Assembly (NCBI GenBank): GCA_029255685.2
Contig: CM055312.2
Location: 48,766,202 to 48,830,201, forward strand
Direction: 5' to 3'
From: Silene conica
Taxonomy: Eukaryota; Streptophyta; Magnoliopsida; Caryophyllales; Caryophyllaceae
Length of the DNA: 64,000 nt
The notes beneath the pieces were generated by a model. The model searched no databases and was not told the origin of the DNA. It worked only from the letters and a program-made list of their open reading frames with translations. Shown in pieces: positions 23,101-35,325 of this stretch (within the stretch, counting starts at the first letter, position 1; the number at the start of each line of letters is the position of its first letter). The position numbers and the translations under genes are program-made.

Positions 23101-23464
23101 AGCGTAACGTTTTACAATTTTGACCGACTTCAGCGTTGATTGCCACTAGAACGTGTTATTGGAGACGTCTGATAACCCGTGCTGTGTTTATCAACACCGA
23201 ATCGACCTAAATTTTGAATTTTGACCGATTTAATTTCGGGACTTGTCTCAGATTTGGAATGTCGGACTCTTGAATACGTAACGAGAATCCCAATATCCAT
23301 TGACAAGACTTGTGCCTTGAGACCTTTTCCTTCTTAAAACCTTTTCGAAAGATAAAGTTTTGGGTTGTCATAACCCGCTTGGTATATTTTGAACGTTAGA
23401 GTTGTTTTCGTACCTACTTTTACCTTCGAGTTTCGAGGACGAAACTTTTTGAAGATTGGGTGAT
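20184..23464 (+). other. Non-coding interior of the 9.1-kb LARD
   Basis: No gag, protease, polymerase or integrase motif on either strand; the longest frames are 94 codons or less and unlike any family. Its last ~650 bp (about 22820-23464) matches, in reverse complement, 51021-51640. It ends with GTTTCGAGGACGAAAC (23430-23445), a perfect hairpin next to the purine-rich GAAGATTGGG before the 3' LTR; this is the position and type of sequence found before the 3' LTR in plant Ty3/Gypsy chromoviruses. Confidence 0.8.
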
Positions 23465-26391
23465 TGTAACAGCCCGCTTTTTCGTAAATTTATATTTTAA
23501 TGGTTTTAATTATTTTTACGGGATAAAATAATATTTTAATTTTTAATGTTAATTCATTTTAAAGTAAATCATAGGATCCGTCTTAAGAACCTTAAGTCCT
23601 TAAGGCGAATGCAAACTTGGCAAGGTTAAGTTCCCAACTTAAATATCCGTTCAAATATCCTAACCCGTTTTAATTGAGACGGAAAGGACGACTCATATAC
23701 TCTACTTAAACCTTATGTCGACATTCTTCTTCCTCAAGAAACTCATTTCACTGTAAACACAACTCTCTCAAACCTCCATTTTTATTTCTCCTTCTTTTGA
23801 GCTTTTCTCCATCATCCGTCGACCGATTCGAGGTAATGATAACATTTTCGGAATCCTCATCGAATTTCCAAGCCATCTATCACTTTAATTTTTCATTTCC
23901 TTCACTCCGAAAAATCTGTCCATTTGGTAGAAATCCGTTTTCTGTCCTAAAACTCGGTTTTTATGTTTGTAGGTGTGGGACTAGACGATCCGGAGGTTGA
24001 TAGCTACTTGGTAGAGGAGGATCTTTAGCCGGAATCGCTTGAGAGGTGACGATAATGAGAAACTCGGCCTTTATGTGTATATTAGCATGCTTATTGTGAA
24101 TCTTGTGTTGTTTTCTGTTCTTGTTGTCATATATTGATTCAAAGACTTAGTAACTTGTTTAGGATGAGATTGTTGTGAAGAATTCATGCTTAAACTTGTT
24201 GTTATATGCTCTTAAGTATATTTTCAGTTTTTCTCATTTTGCGACGGATACTCGATATTTTCATTTGAGGATTGTTATGGGACTTGTTTGCTGGTAGGAT
24301 AGTGTTATAGAACGATTCATGTTGTTGGGTAATCATCAATTGTTGTGTTATTCGAGTTTGGAGTCGAATTATGAAGTATAGGAATTTCTGGAAAATCCCG
24401 AAAATTGGTTACAGGCTCTCTGAGCCGGTCGACCGACCGGCCGCCGGTCGACCGGCTGGGAGAGCGTATTGCGTGTTTTGCGAAGTTTTAGCATTTGGCC
24501 TTGGGACTGCCAGCCGGCCGACCGGCTACCTGCCGACCGGCTGGTAGTCATTTTCCTTGTATTGTTTCCAGGCGACAAACATAGAATAGGAGGGAGCCCA
24601 GCCGGCAGACCGGCCGCCTGCCAGCCGGCTGGGAGTGCATATGGGGAAGGATGCGAGTTTTAGTAAAGGCTAGGGAGTGGGTTCCCAGCCGGCCGACCGG
24701 CTGCCTGCCGACCGGCTGGGAGTCCTTCTTGATGTATTCTCGGTTTTGAAAGAGGTGTAGGCTGAGGGATCACCAGCCGGCCGACCGGCTGCCTGCCGAC
24801 CGGCTGGGGACCCCTGTATGCCATTTTGTGTTTTTGAAATTAAATCGTAACTTTCAAACGGTTGTTCGGTTTTGTTTGAAACTCGTTTTGTATACCCGTG
24901 GCATGTATTTGAGGTCCCCGGTGTACGGGCAACGTTATATTGGGTTCGGGAATGAAGTGAGGATAGAGACCCCCCGGTCGGGTAACCGAAAGGGAAATCG
25001 GCTCTCCCTCGTCCTAGTTCCCGGAATCAATTGAATGTTGATTAGAGGTTTAAGAAGTTAGAACTATAGGTTAGTTTCTACCTTTGGTTGTTCAGTGGTT
25101 ACAATGGTTGTCGCGTGGTGGGATATGTGTTAAGTTCACCTCTGGACCCACTACGTGTTTATCTGTCGCGTGATGGGATATGTGTTAAGTTCACCTCTGG
25201 ACCCGTTACGTGTTTTGCTTGGGCGTGTCAGGATATGTGTTAAGTTCACCTCTGGACCTGACACGTGATCGGTTGTCGTACACGGGATATGTGTTAAGTT
25301 CACCTCTGGACCCGTTGTGCGATGACTGTGTATTGGGATATGTGTTAAGTTCACCTCTGGACCCAATACATGTTTGTAGCATTGGGATATGTGTTAAGTT
25401 CACCTCTGGACCCTTTGCTTTTGGATGATTAGGGATATATGTTAAGTTCACCTCTGGACCCTTTTCATGATTGTAAGTTTAGGGATATGTGTTAAGTTCA
25501 CCTCTGGACCCTTTACTTGATTAGATGTTGGGATATGTGTTAAGCTCACCTCTGGACCCGACATAGTGTAGTAATGGGATATGTGTTAAGTTCACCTCTG
25601 GACCCGTTGCTAGTGTTATGAATGTGTATCTGCTTGCCTAGATGATGGTACAGTGTCAGATATGCATGATTTGTTATGGATGTTTATCTGCTTGCCTAGA
25701 GGATGGTACAGTGTCAGATATGCATGTCGTGTTGTTGATGTTGCTTAGTTGTGGTTTAATCATCCAAGGCATTGGATGACTCTTAGTTCGGTTTCATAAA
25801 TAATTGGATTGAAAGACCCCCCGACTGGGTAACCAGTAGGGAAACCGGCTCTCCTTCCTATTTGTTTATGAAGTTGGTTGAGAGCCGTGCACTGTAATCG
25901 CATGATAGTAAGAGATCAGATGATGAGATGTTATGCTTCACATGTTGTTATATGCTGGAGTATTCTGTATTGTTTATATGTTACGTGTTGTCACAAAAGG
26001 TGGCTAGGAGAACTCTAGTCACTCCCCACTGATTGTGGCGTACATGTTTTCATGTATGTAGGTACATGCAGGGTTGGAGATCGGGGTTACAGGAGAGCTA
26101 GCGAGTGATGATCCATTCATCAGTTGACTTACCCGTTTACACTTAGCTAGACTCTTAGACTTTTGTTGTTTACATTTTGGTGCCTGTAGGGATGTTCCAT
26201 CCCAGGCTGTGTATATATTTCATTTCCGTACTTAGAACTGCAACTTATCTATTGTTGTTTATATCAGTTCTGTTTCCAGTTTCAGTTTAAAGCTTCTCGC
26301 ATGTTAGTTTAGTTTGCTAAAAAGTTTTAATTCCGCTGCATTTTTAGTACTTTTACGTGTTTATATTTCCGCTTTCGCGAGGGGTTTTACA
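23465..26391 (+). repeat. 3' LTR of the 9.1-kb LARD (2927 bp)
   Basis: Nearly identical to 17254-20169. Visible differences include C for G near 23734, C for T near 23873, an extra 16 bp in the second GC-rich palindrome unit (about 24525-24540), T for C in the first GGGTAACC motif, A for T near 26241, and a missing AATT near 26330. Contains the same arrays: GC-rich palindromes 24423-24808, hairpin array about 25112-25616. Confidence 0.93.
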
Positions 26392-28306
26392 TTATCACGT
26401 TCCTCTTTCCACTGTTTGCACTTTCGTTTTAATTCAGTAATTCCAATCGCGTAATGGCATGTATAGTCTCTGATTTTTATACAGTAATGATCTAGGATGT
26501 TTGTAGTTGTGTTCTGACCCTAGCCTGCGGTGTCGTTGACCACCGAGAGCCACCCACGAAGAGCGTTTTGCTGGCGGGTCAGGTGATTAATTTCCGTTTC
26601 AGAACAGAGTCCCTAAACCCGTATATGTACACGGGTATTCGACCTCTTTCCTGTTGAGGTTTAGTCCGGATATTGGGGTAGTTGGTTTGGTGGTAGTCAG
26701 GTGGGTTGACTAGTGATTGTCTTGGTGGCTTAGGGTTGTCGTGGTTGCGTTTTGAGTGAGCTTCGTTGTGGGGGTTGGTTCGCGTCAAAACAGAGTGGCT
26801 GTGGTGGGGGCGAGTTTGTGGTCGGTTATTGGTGTCGTTGGTGGTTGTCAACGACCACTAGCATCCTTCCTGGAACCACCGTGGCTCAGAGGCGAGCCTG
26901 GTGGTACCAGTGGGGAAGCCAGGGGTTGCTTTTGGTGTTGGGGATGGCGTTTGTCGGGGCTGTTGGTCACGGGGAAGGGCTGCCATCGTTTTCGGATTTC
27001 GTTTTATCGTGTTTGAAGGGTCTGTTGGGACGTATGCTATTTCTTTATGCTTTATCAATAGTATTGTTCTTATTATGATTTTAATTGTTGGTTGGGTTAT
27101 TATTATCATTATGTTTTAGTATAGTTGATAATAATGTGATTAGTATTATTATTCTTATTATTATCACTATTGTTATGGGTCATATTATTGTTATTATTAA
27201 TATTACTATGGTTAGTATTATTGACATGTATCTTATGATTATTAATATTATTATGTTATTAATTATTATTTTATTGAAATTAATAATAATATGATTGATT
27301 GTTAGTATATGGTAACTTATTATTAAGATGTTATGGTTAGTCAATGTATTTGATTAGGTGCAATATTGTGATATCGTATTGTGACAATTATTTATATATG
27401 GTTAAGTTTAATAATTGGGAACATGATCGATAGTTTTGTAGTACTGCCATTTTGGGCAAGGTTTCTATTTCGGGAAAGTTTCTATTACAGGAAACTTTCC
27501 ACTTTTGGAAGTTACTATATTTGATATGTCGTTACTATATACATAATGGGGGCTGGTGGTGATTTATTAATCGTTAAATAATATTCATTTAGGTGACGGT
27601 TTCTGCGTGGAACATTACTAGCAGCTGTTGGTTATCTTTCTGCAGATTGAGGTAGGGGATATATTATGATTTATGTTATGACATGAAATGTGTAAGTGAT
27701 GCTTATTACGAGATTGATATAAATGTTTATGAAGGTACTGTGGATTGTATTATTATTATTGATTACTGTGGAGATAGGGACTTGTGAAATGGGTCTTGTG
27801 ATATGGGACTTGTGATATTGCCATGGAAGGTGTGGTGGGATGGAAGGTGTGGTGTGATGGGAGGTGTGGTGTGGTGGAGGTGAAGTGGATGACTGGGTCT
27901 TGTGATATGGAGATGGAGGAGGATGCATTTTTTTTTTACTGTGGTTTATGTCTTATTTATCTTTCTACTCAACCTCGTGGTTGACCCTGTGTATTCGTGT
28001 GACACCTGTGATGATCCGTGATGGGGATCAGTTTGACCGGAAAGATGGTGTTGTGGGAGCATGGGATGGCGTGAGCACTTGGATGGACCGACTTAGATGT
28101 AGATCACATACTATGTAGTTATCAGTTGTACTTTAGTTCCGCTGTGTAATTTTTGTAACATCAAAGTTTAAATTTTATCAGTTTTTATATAAAGTACTTT
28201 GGTTGATTTACTTTGTTATTCACTACCTCGGATATTCCGAGATGGTAACAGCTCAATTTACTGAGGATGTCTAGCTAAAGGCTCCTTAATAAATCGGGGT
28301 GTTACA

Positions 28307-28719
28307 GTGTAGCTTGTCTGTGTGTTTGAGGTCCCCGGAGGATGGGCGACACTATATTGGGTTCGGGAATGGAGAGAGGATAGAGACCCCCCGGTCGGGT
28401 AACCGAAAGGGAAACCGGCTCTCCCTCAACTTAGTCCCCGGAATCAATTAAGTGTTATTTAGAAGTATAAAAGATAAGAACTAAGGACTTGTCATTTAAT
28501 TGAATGTTGTTGTAGTGTTGCGTATTAAGTTATGCGTTGAGATATCGCCTCTGAACTTAATACGTAGATTGTTTGTCATGTATGGGGGTATGCGTTGAGA
28601 TGTCGCCTCTGAGCCCTATACGTGTTTGGTTGTCGTGTCTGGGGTATGCGTTGAGATGTCGCCTCTGAGCCCAGACATGTTTGAGTGATCGCGTCGGGAC
28701 ATGCCTTAAGTTGGCCTCT
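28307..28719 (+). repeat. Old hairpin-rich LTR, fragment 2 of 3
   Basis: Resumes fragment 1 after the solo LTR, repeating GTGTA. It has the TTTGAGGTCCCCGG segment, a GGGTAACC hairpin (28384-28425) and the first units of a hairpin array (about 28515-28719) whose core is TATGCGTTGAGATGTCGCC instead of the young family's core. The first three stems are CGTATTAAGTT/AACTTAATACG, GTATGGGG/CCCTATAC (one bulge) and TGTCTGGG/CCCAGACA. It is cut by Copia A at 28720. Confidence 0.82.
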
Positions 28720-29961
28720 TGTTGGGAAATGTGTCCTCAACAATAGTGCCATCACGACAATGATAAAATCACTGTCATAAATCTTATATGAATATGCAAG
28801 GGACGATCCGATATTTGATATAGTCAACTGACCAACATTAATCGGTAATGATTGGCTGACTAGAGTTTGACATTACTGTCGTATGACGGTGGTGGTCAGT
28901 TGATCCCTTTAGGTCACACCTATAGGACAGACCCCTTAAATAATATATTGATCAATTGTATATGATACGAATTGACCGATTTCCTTAAAACCATATATCG
29001 AGAAATCAGAGGTTGAATTTTAAAGTAAGATTTATATTTGAAATTGAAATGTGTCGATTGTCAAATATTAATCGATATTTATGAAATATCGAAATGAGAA
29101 TGAGAAAGGTTCATGGTTATAACAAACGTTGTACATCGTATTGACGATTATTATAATAACCATATTTTGGGACGGTAATTACGAATTACTAAATAAATTT
29201 GATAAATGTGATTTAATTAATTTCGAAATAATGTTTATTTGATAAACATGTATTTTAAATTAATACAATTGTTTTTCTTGACATAGGATGTCACATGTCA
29301 CACAATTGTACAAATTATAATTTGTAAAATGGATGTCCATTTTACATAAATTGTATCGGTTTTCATGGAGGATGGTTTAAGGGTTTTAATAGTTAAAATA
29401 ATACCTTACACATAATGATTAAGGTAGCCTTAAACCTAATGATAGGTATGCATGCCTATATAATATGGGTAAGAACAAAAGCTAAAGGCTCCTCCATGCA
29501 TCCTCTTCACACGCCACTTTCACCCATCCACCTTAAATATTGTGAGTTGTTCACATTTCACACTCATGCTATTTTGCTTATATTTTCTAAGTGTAGAAAA
29601 TTCTAAAATCCTCTAAAATATTATTCACATAATATTTCATACTACAAATTATTGTAGTATTTTAGTAGACTACTAAAGAGAGTATTAGTTTACAGTTTTA
29701 AGATAACCCATTTCCGTCTCCTAGCTCGGGTTCGGTTTTCGGTGTTACGTCTTGGGTGCATTGTAAAGGAGGCAAACTACTTTGGTTGCTCCGTGGAGGA
29801 TCGTCCTAGCGCTTAAAGGACCGATTGTAAGACCCTTTCCGTTATTGTTCCGCATTTACTTTGCATGCATAAGATCGACTAAATAATTAATGAGTTAATT
29901 AGTATTATTAGTAAGACTAAATAATATGAACATGTTAGTAAGACTACACTAGTTTCCTTCA
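28720..29961 (+). repeat. Copia A 5' LTR (1242 bp)
   Basis: Starts TGTTGGGAAATGTG, ends TTTCCTTCA. A TATA-like CTATATAATA is at about 29456-29465. The inverted repeat TCAACTGACCA (28824-28834) and TGGTCAGTTGA (28893-28903) brackets a block shared with the other Copia LTRs. Very similar to 47844-49092 with scattered substitutions and small indels, so older than the LARD at 17254. Confidence 0.9.
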
Positions 29962-29963
29962 AG

Positions 29964-29975
29964 TGGTATCAGAGC
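29964..29975 (+). promoter_or_regulatory. tRNA-Met primer-binding site
   Basis: TGGTATCAGAGC two bases after the LTR end. Confidence 0.88.
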
Positions 29976-32373
29976 ATTAGGTTGCTTGCATGCAACTCGA
30001 TTTTTACGTTTTTGCGAGAAAATGCGATTTTAATTAAAAACAAAAATGGTTAGTAGATATAGGATATGCACGAAAATCATATTGCATGTATACTTTCTTG
30101 TCTTAAAATAGTTTTAAGTCATTTTGATGATTTGTGGAATAATATTGTTCAATATTGTAATTAAATTGTTTAATTTAGGCTTAAAATCGGTTAAAAATGT
30201 TTTTATTATGGGAAAAATAGCTAAATAATGTTTCTGGCCATGAATTTTAAATATGTTCTCACATGCATTTAACATATTATGAATATATAATTTTTGAAAT
30301 TATTTAAGTTTTATGCATGGTTTATGAATTTTTAATGGTTAAATAGTCATAAAATGAGTTAAATATGGGATAAATAGTTATATTATGAATTTAACTATAA
30401 ATATTTTTGTAGATGTCAAATGCAATATATATAATATATGATAAATTTTTCAGAAATTTTTCGTTAATATTGCATGAATATTGATTTTTATCGTAAAAAT
30501 CGTAATATTAGTGACATATTTTAGCTTAAATAGTTTATGTTCGAATTTGACCATAAAAATTTAATATAGTGTCACATATATTATTTCTAGCATGCATGTA
30601 ATTTTTGAGCTAATTATTTCGAATTTTGCATGTTGAATGATTTTAATTCGTAAAATCGGCTTAAATATGACACGAATTATTAAAAAATAGTAAAAGTTAT
30701 TAAAATGGTCCGAAAAATTCACCCATATTAGTCATATTATATATGATCATCAACATATTTTTATTTAGTGCCAAAAGTTTCTGAAATTTTAAATTTTAAT
30801 TTTAAAGGTTAAAATTGGAGATTGAGTGTTGGAAGAGTCATAATCATTATTTTTTTTTCAGATCTTAAACAGTGTGCATCTGATTTTGCTTGCATTTCCA
30901 GATACTTTGAGTGTCTAGGAAGATGTAAAAATTATATTGGTATTTTATTTCATAATTTTTGAAATAGTTTTGATTTTTCGATTAATTATGCATGTACACG
31001 GCCTATTTTACGAAATAAAAGGGTATATTTCGAAAATATTTAAATTTTAAGGATCTGAAATTTTGGAAAATTTTCAGTATGTTCAAAATTTTGAATTTTG
31101 AATTTTCGAAATTTTTATGACTCGTTTGATTATTTTAATGCTATTTCCCGTAAAACCGATTAAAACCGAACAATATTAAAATAAAAGGTTAAGTTATTTC
31201 GAAATTAGAGTAAGACTAAATTTTGAATCCTAAAATGTGTTAGGAAACTTAACTAAATCATGAATAGTGATTCATAGAATGATTAGTGGTTTTAAAATTG
31301 TTTAAATCACGTTATTCCATAAAACCGTGTTATTACGAATAACGATATTGTTTATGAATGTCATATTTTATTTACGTAATTTTGAATTATGTAATTTACT
31401 TAGTATGGCCTTATATTTTAATCGATATTTCCCGTAATGTAAGGGTTTATCGATTCGGTTGTAATTTAATGTGATCTCGTATCACTTTATTTTATTGTTT
31501 TATTTTATTTTATAATGTATAAAATAGATAGAAAATTTGTAATTATTTGTAATTCCGGAGATCCTTGAAGACGGTGCCATTTCGGAAAGGAGTTCCGACC
31601 AAGACGGAGTTTGCCTAGGGATGCGTGTCGCGTGTAAAGTTCAAGGGACCAAAGGAGTTGGTTTCCGAATTTGTAATTTACTTTATTTTCTATTTTAGGA
31701 AAGGCCATACTAGGGTTTTATCTATGCTTTCAAGTTTTATGCTTTTATTTATGCTTATTATGTTTGCATGCATAGCCAAATCGTCATTCAAACTCATGCA
31801 TTTCATCGATTTTATCGACCGTGTCAATTAAATTATCGATAATTCACCGACTTAGTTCACTTAAAGGAGATAGATAATAAATTGACCAGATCTCGTACGC
31901 TATTTAAAAATCGAGACATAGCCTTACCAAAAAGTAAAGAACCCGCGAAGGATCTTCTTCATAAGGGAGTAGGCTCGGCTAAACCGGGGTGCAAACCTTA
32001 TTACGTTGGTGAAGTGGGGTAATATGATTACGTTCTCGAAATTTGGTTGATCTCGACGAAGGTATTCGAGCCACCGTAGTGGTAATAAGTTCGGGCTAAG
32101 ATAAGAATTAGTGTAATTTTATTGACCAAGAGTTCTAAAAGTAGAATCGATTAAGGGGTTAATCTACCGAGTCACATTAATGAGGGATGTATCGGCTAAA
32201 CCGTGCCCGATTTAGTGTGTATTTGGGTCTCGGGATCATTTACTTAATTGGGTAAGAGATCATTAAGTAGATGCTTAACTTGTTTAAAATTTACAAGTTT
32301 ATTTATTAAAACGATAATTGTGTTTTTATTTCCTTTATTCTATTGTAGTTCATTTCAACTTTCAATCATCAAA
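29976..32373 (+). other. Long untranslated leader of Copia A
   Basis: About 2.4 kb of AT-rich sequence between primer site and gag start, co-linear with 57670-60139 of Copia B and, in reverse, with 1-1719. Compared with Copia B it lacks roughly 80 bp near 31340. Conserved between copies but without a coding frame: the frame at 31625-31831 is shared yet short and featureless. Confidence 0.75.
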
Positions 32374-33163
32374 ATGGCAAATAACGCTCAACCACTCCCA
32401 CACCACATTTCATGGCTCCAATCTTTCATGAATCGTTGCAAGCTTAGGAAGCAAGGCACCAATTTCAAAGATTGGGAAACTCAATTACTTATAGCTGCGG
32501 AAGGTGACAATAAGATTCGTTTCCTTGTCGAAGCTGCTCCTCCTATTCCTACTGCTCATGCCACGATTGCGACTCGTGAGGCCTATGAGGCCTATATGAA
32601 AGAGTCAAATATTCTTAGGGACATACTCATCTTCTCTGTGGAGCCGGATCTCCAAGAAAGAATGATTATGCTTAGCACGGCAAATGAGATTTACACTAAG
32701 CTTAAGAATATGTTTTCTCAAACTCCTAGGACGTTACTTCATGAAGTAATCTCTGCAAATTTTGACCCAAACTCGTATAAGGATCCAATTACGAGTTCTC
32801 ATGTGATTAGGTCGGTTGTACCATCTGAAATCTTACAAGATCAAAGGGTGCGAGCTCCCGACTATCTTATAATAGATCGACTTCTTCGCTTCCTTGATAT
32901 GCCTTCACAAGTATAGAGGGAGTTTGGACTTATTCGAAGTACCAAGAAGAATACGCTTAATCTTGAGAAAAGGTGCAAAAGAAAGCGTAAAAGGAGGAAT
33001 AGAAAGGGCAAAGGTAAAATGGCATCCATGACCACATCATCTTCAAGGGTTGAAGATAAGTGCCATTATTGCATGAAGATGGGGCATTGGAAACGCAATT
33101 GTCCAATGTACTTGGCCGACCTAAAGCTTGAAAAGTTCACACTTTTGGTAATAATTCTTATTT
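32374..33163 (+). pseudogene. Copia gag, broken copy
   Basis: Begins MANNAQPLPHHISWLQSF like the intact gag at 60140, keeps the gag core (REAYEAYMKES, EPDLQERMI, TANEIYTKL) and, after a premature stop at 32914-32916 and a deletion of about 45 codons, the zinc knuckle CHYCMKMGHWKRNC (near 33061-33102) in the same general position. The upstream ATG at 32248 is in the leader and is not conserved in Copia B. It cannot yield a full Gag. Confidence 0.88.
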
Positions 33164-34249
33164 AAACTCATGTTATAACATTAAACTTTTGTATAATGAT
33201 ACAAGTTATTAATACTAACCCTTTTTAATTGTCTTAAAGGGACTCCTTCCAAGAACTAGGGCAATGAGAAAGGAAAAGAGAACTTGAAGTTCTTTCCATG
33301 GATGGCTATGGTAGCATCCAAGATTGAAGACATAAAAGAGCATGGCTCTAATTTTTCATTTTGATGTCTTCTTTCCTTTTGCATTTTAATTTAAGAACTT
33401 TGTATTTCTTGTATGACAAGAATCTTGTTGAAACAATAGTTGTAATAGTGGTGACTTGGTTTTCAACCCAATTCATCCTTTTGTTCTTAATCAAACATGT
33501 TTGGATGTTTTAAAATGCTTTTATGATACATAACATGAGTTGATACGATTTTCATAAATCGTAATGAAGTGCATTGAATAAGTCAACGTACAAATAACAA
33601 TGATACGATCATTATTAAAGTAATACGATTTACTTTAAAACGAGAATTACACCCCGTGAAATACTTCAAATTCAAACATAAGAACATTAGTTCATTATAA
33701 GATTTTCACCTTAAATGAAGGAATATGTTAATATCTCAATACTCAAATTAATTCTTTATCCAATACATTGTTAACGGGCGAAAATGCTATCCTTCTTAAA
33801 TAACGGTTATTTTAGAGGATAGAGTGGGAGAAATTCTACGCCCGCAAACCAATGAAATAAACATAGGATCTTAGAGAAGAGTCCTATAAGGAGTCCTTAA
33901 GAAGAACTCTAAGAGATTGGATAGAAGAAACTACGAGAGGACACAGAAGAAACTACGCGAGGACACAAAAAGGAAATGTTTCATATGTTGTCATTAGTTC
34001 CCAGAGAGGACAAAGGGAACCGCGAGTGTTAACGAAAGGAAATCGTTTCCATAATGTTAATGTTTCTGTTTTATAAAGATAATAGAGGAGAAATCATCTC
34101 CCGTTCTCGTGAAAATAGAAGATTCTTTCCGTGGGAAGGAAAATGAAAAATGAAATGTTCATAGCGAGTTGAGAAAATGTTTGAAGTAAATCAAAATGAA
34201 ATGTTCATTATGAGTTGAGAAGATATTTGAAGATGTTACCCAATCACTA
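33164..34249 (+). other. Non-coding 3' interior of Copia A, first part
   Basis: Replaces where pol should be. Matches 61067-62080 of Copia B closely. Contains the likely second gag exon remnant (33238-33260 region), a hairpin TTCTTGTATGACAAGAA (about 33408-33424), and two adjacent 22-bp repeats around AGAAGAAACTACG (33923-33966). No ORF. Ends in the CACTA target duplication CTA (34247-34249). Confidence 0.75.
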
Positions 34250-34650
34250 TACTAGTACAAAATCCCCCTATTGCGTCAAGCAATTTACGTCGGTTGTACC
34301 CAAACCGATGCAAAAGGTACATAATTTTGGCGGGAGTCTAGTTTTTCCCTATAGCAAAGTCATTTGCGTCGGTTCTAAACAAAGAACTGACGTATTAAAA
34401 ACGTCGGTTCTGCTACAACTGACGTTTTTAACACAAAAACATCAGTTTTAATAATAACTGACGTATTTGGTTTTAAGTTTTTGCGTCAGTTCTTGAACCC
34501 AACTGATGTATTTGATATAACTTAAAAAGCCCACGACTAATAGAATTCTTGTTTTTACCAAAAACATCAGTTTTCAATATAACTGACTTATTTGGTTTTG
34601 AGTTTCTGCGTCAGTTGGTCTTTAGAATTGATGTATTTGATATAATTTAA
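34250..34650. repeat. Left subterminal repeat region of the CACTA element
   Basis: About a dozen copies of TTGCGTCAGTT or AACTGACGTA-type motifs in both orientations (for example 34367-34374, 34399-34406, 34461-34468, 34484-34492). In En/Spm the subterminal motifs are bound by the TnpA-type protein. From about 34650 to 34915 the sequence is AT-rich with no gene. Confidence 0.78.
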
Positions 34651-34979
34651 AAAAAGAAAGAAAAGTAATTTCTTCGAAAAGCCACGACTAATTGAACAGT
34701 AAACCTACGCTAAAATTCTTCAATGTCAATTTCTTCGAAAACCTACGACTAATAGAACAGTAAACCACAAGCAAATTCATCAATTTTTTCGAAAATTGTT
34801 GATCAAATTCTTCATCATAAGCTTCATTTGTCATCTTCAACATCAATTTCAACTTCAAATATCTTATTCAATTCATCGCTTGTAAGATTCACGCTCAAAC
34901 CCTAGCTTTCTCGCCGATTACATGTAAGTTTTATTTGCTCTTCTTCGTCTAGTTAGAGTAATTGTTGCTAAATTATTAT

Positions 34980-35150
34980 TGTTTGTTAGGGTAAGGAGAT
35001 TAATTGTTGCTAAATTGTTGTTGCTCAAATATGTATCGATTTCTCCCTTTCCTGGTCTCTTTGTTAACTGCCCAAATTGTTGTTGCTGCTCAAATTGTTG
35101 TTGTTGCTCAAATTGATGTTGTTGCTCTTCTTCATTTTGTCTTCTGTAGT
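34980..35150. repeat. Degenerate TTGTTGTTGCTCAAA repeat
   Basis: Short repeats of TTGTTGTTGCTCAAAT at 12-25 bp spacing. They create a glutamine-rich frame on the minus strand (34918-35175) and a valine/alanine-rich one on the plus strand (35004-35243). Neither resembles a known protein; treated as low complexity. Confidence 0.6.
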
Positions 35151-35325
35151 CAGTATTACCCAATGTTAACTGCACATAGAGGTTTCTTCTACATTACCCA
35201 ATACGAAAAGTGTAAGTTCAACATAAATGCCACTTCACTGTAACAAGAACTGCAAAAAGATACTGACACTAGGCAATGACATAATTGGGTAGTTTTGAGT
35301 ACTTGGTTAAAGAGGGTTTAGATAC

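Larger units (their letters stand above)
17254..26391 (+). mobile_element. Young non-coding LTR element with 2.9-kb LTRs (LARD)
   Basis: 5' LTR 17254-20169, primer site 20172-20183, interior 20184-23464, 3' LTR 23465-26391, target duplication TTATC at 17249-17253 and 26392-26396. LTR ends are TGTAACAGCCCG and GGGGTTTTACA. By eye the LTRs differ at only a handful of bases plus a 16-bp and a 4-bp indel, so insertion is recent. The interior (3.3 kb) has no ORF over 94 codons and no gag or pol motif. More than 60 percent of the element is LTR. Related LTRs are the solo copy 42762-45643 and the old split copy. Confidence 0.93.
16761..28306 (+). mobile_element. Solo LTR (Gypsy-like, ~2.4 kb) carrying a nested element
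   Basis: Starts TGTAATACTCCG and ends GGGGTGTTACA, with target duplication GTGTA at 16756-16760 and 28307-28311. Without the nested element (17254-26391 plus one TTATC) it is about 2.4 kb. No primer site or polypurine tract adjoins it, so it is a solo LTR left by recombination. It resembles, in the opposite orientation, the LTRs of the 4097-16555 element (TGTAATAC...GTTACA ends and the segment before 28306, which parallels 10023-10110). Its right part (26392-28306) holds GT-rich and TTA-rich stretches (27085-27300); frames of 69-108 codons there are compositional and not supported as genes. Confidence 0.85.

Noticed and set aside
26579..27109. Several 83-108-codon frames on both strands
   Set aside because: GT-rich LTR segment open in many frames at once; related LTRs do not conserve any of them.
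32248..32373. N-terminal extension of the Copia A gag from the ATG at 32248
   Set aside because: The intact gag of Copia B starts at the MANNA methionine and the upstream sequence is leader.
34918..35243. Glutamine-rich or hydrophobic small proteins in the CACTA left part
   Set aside because: Low-complexity TTGTTGTTGCTCAAA repeats readable on both strands.
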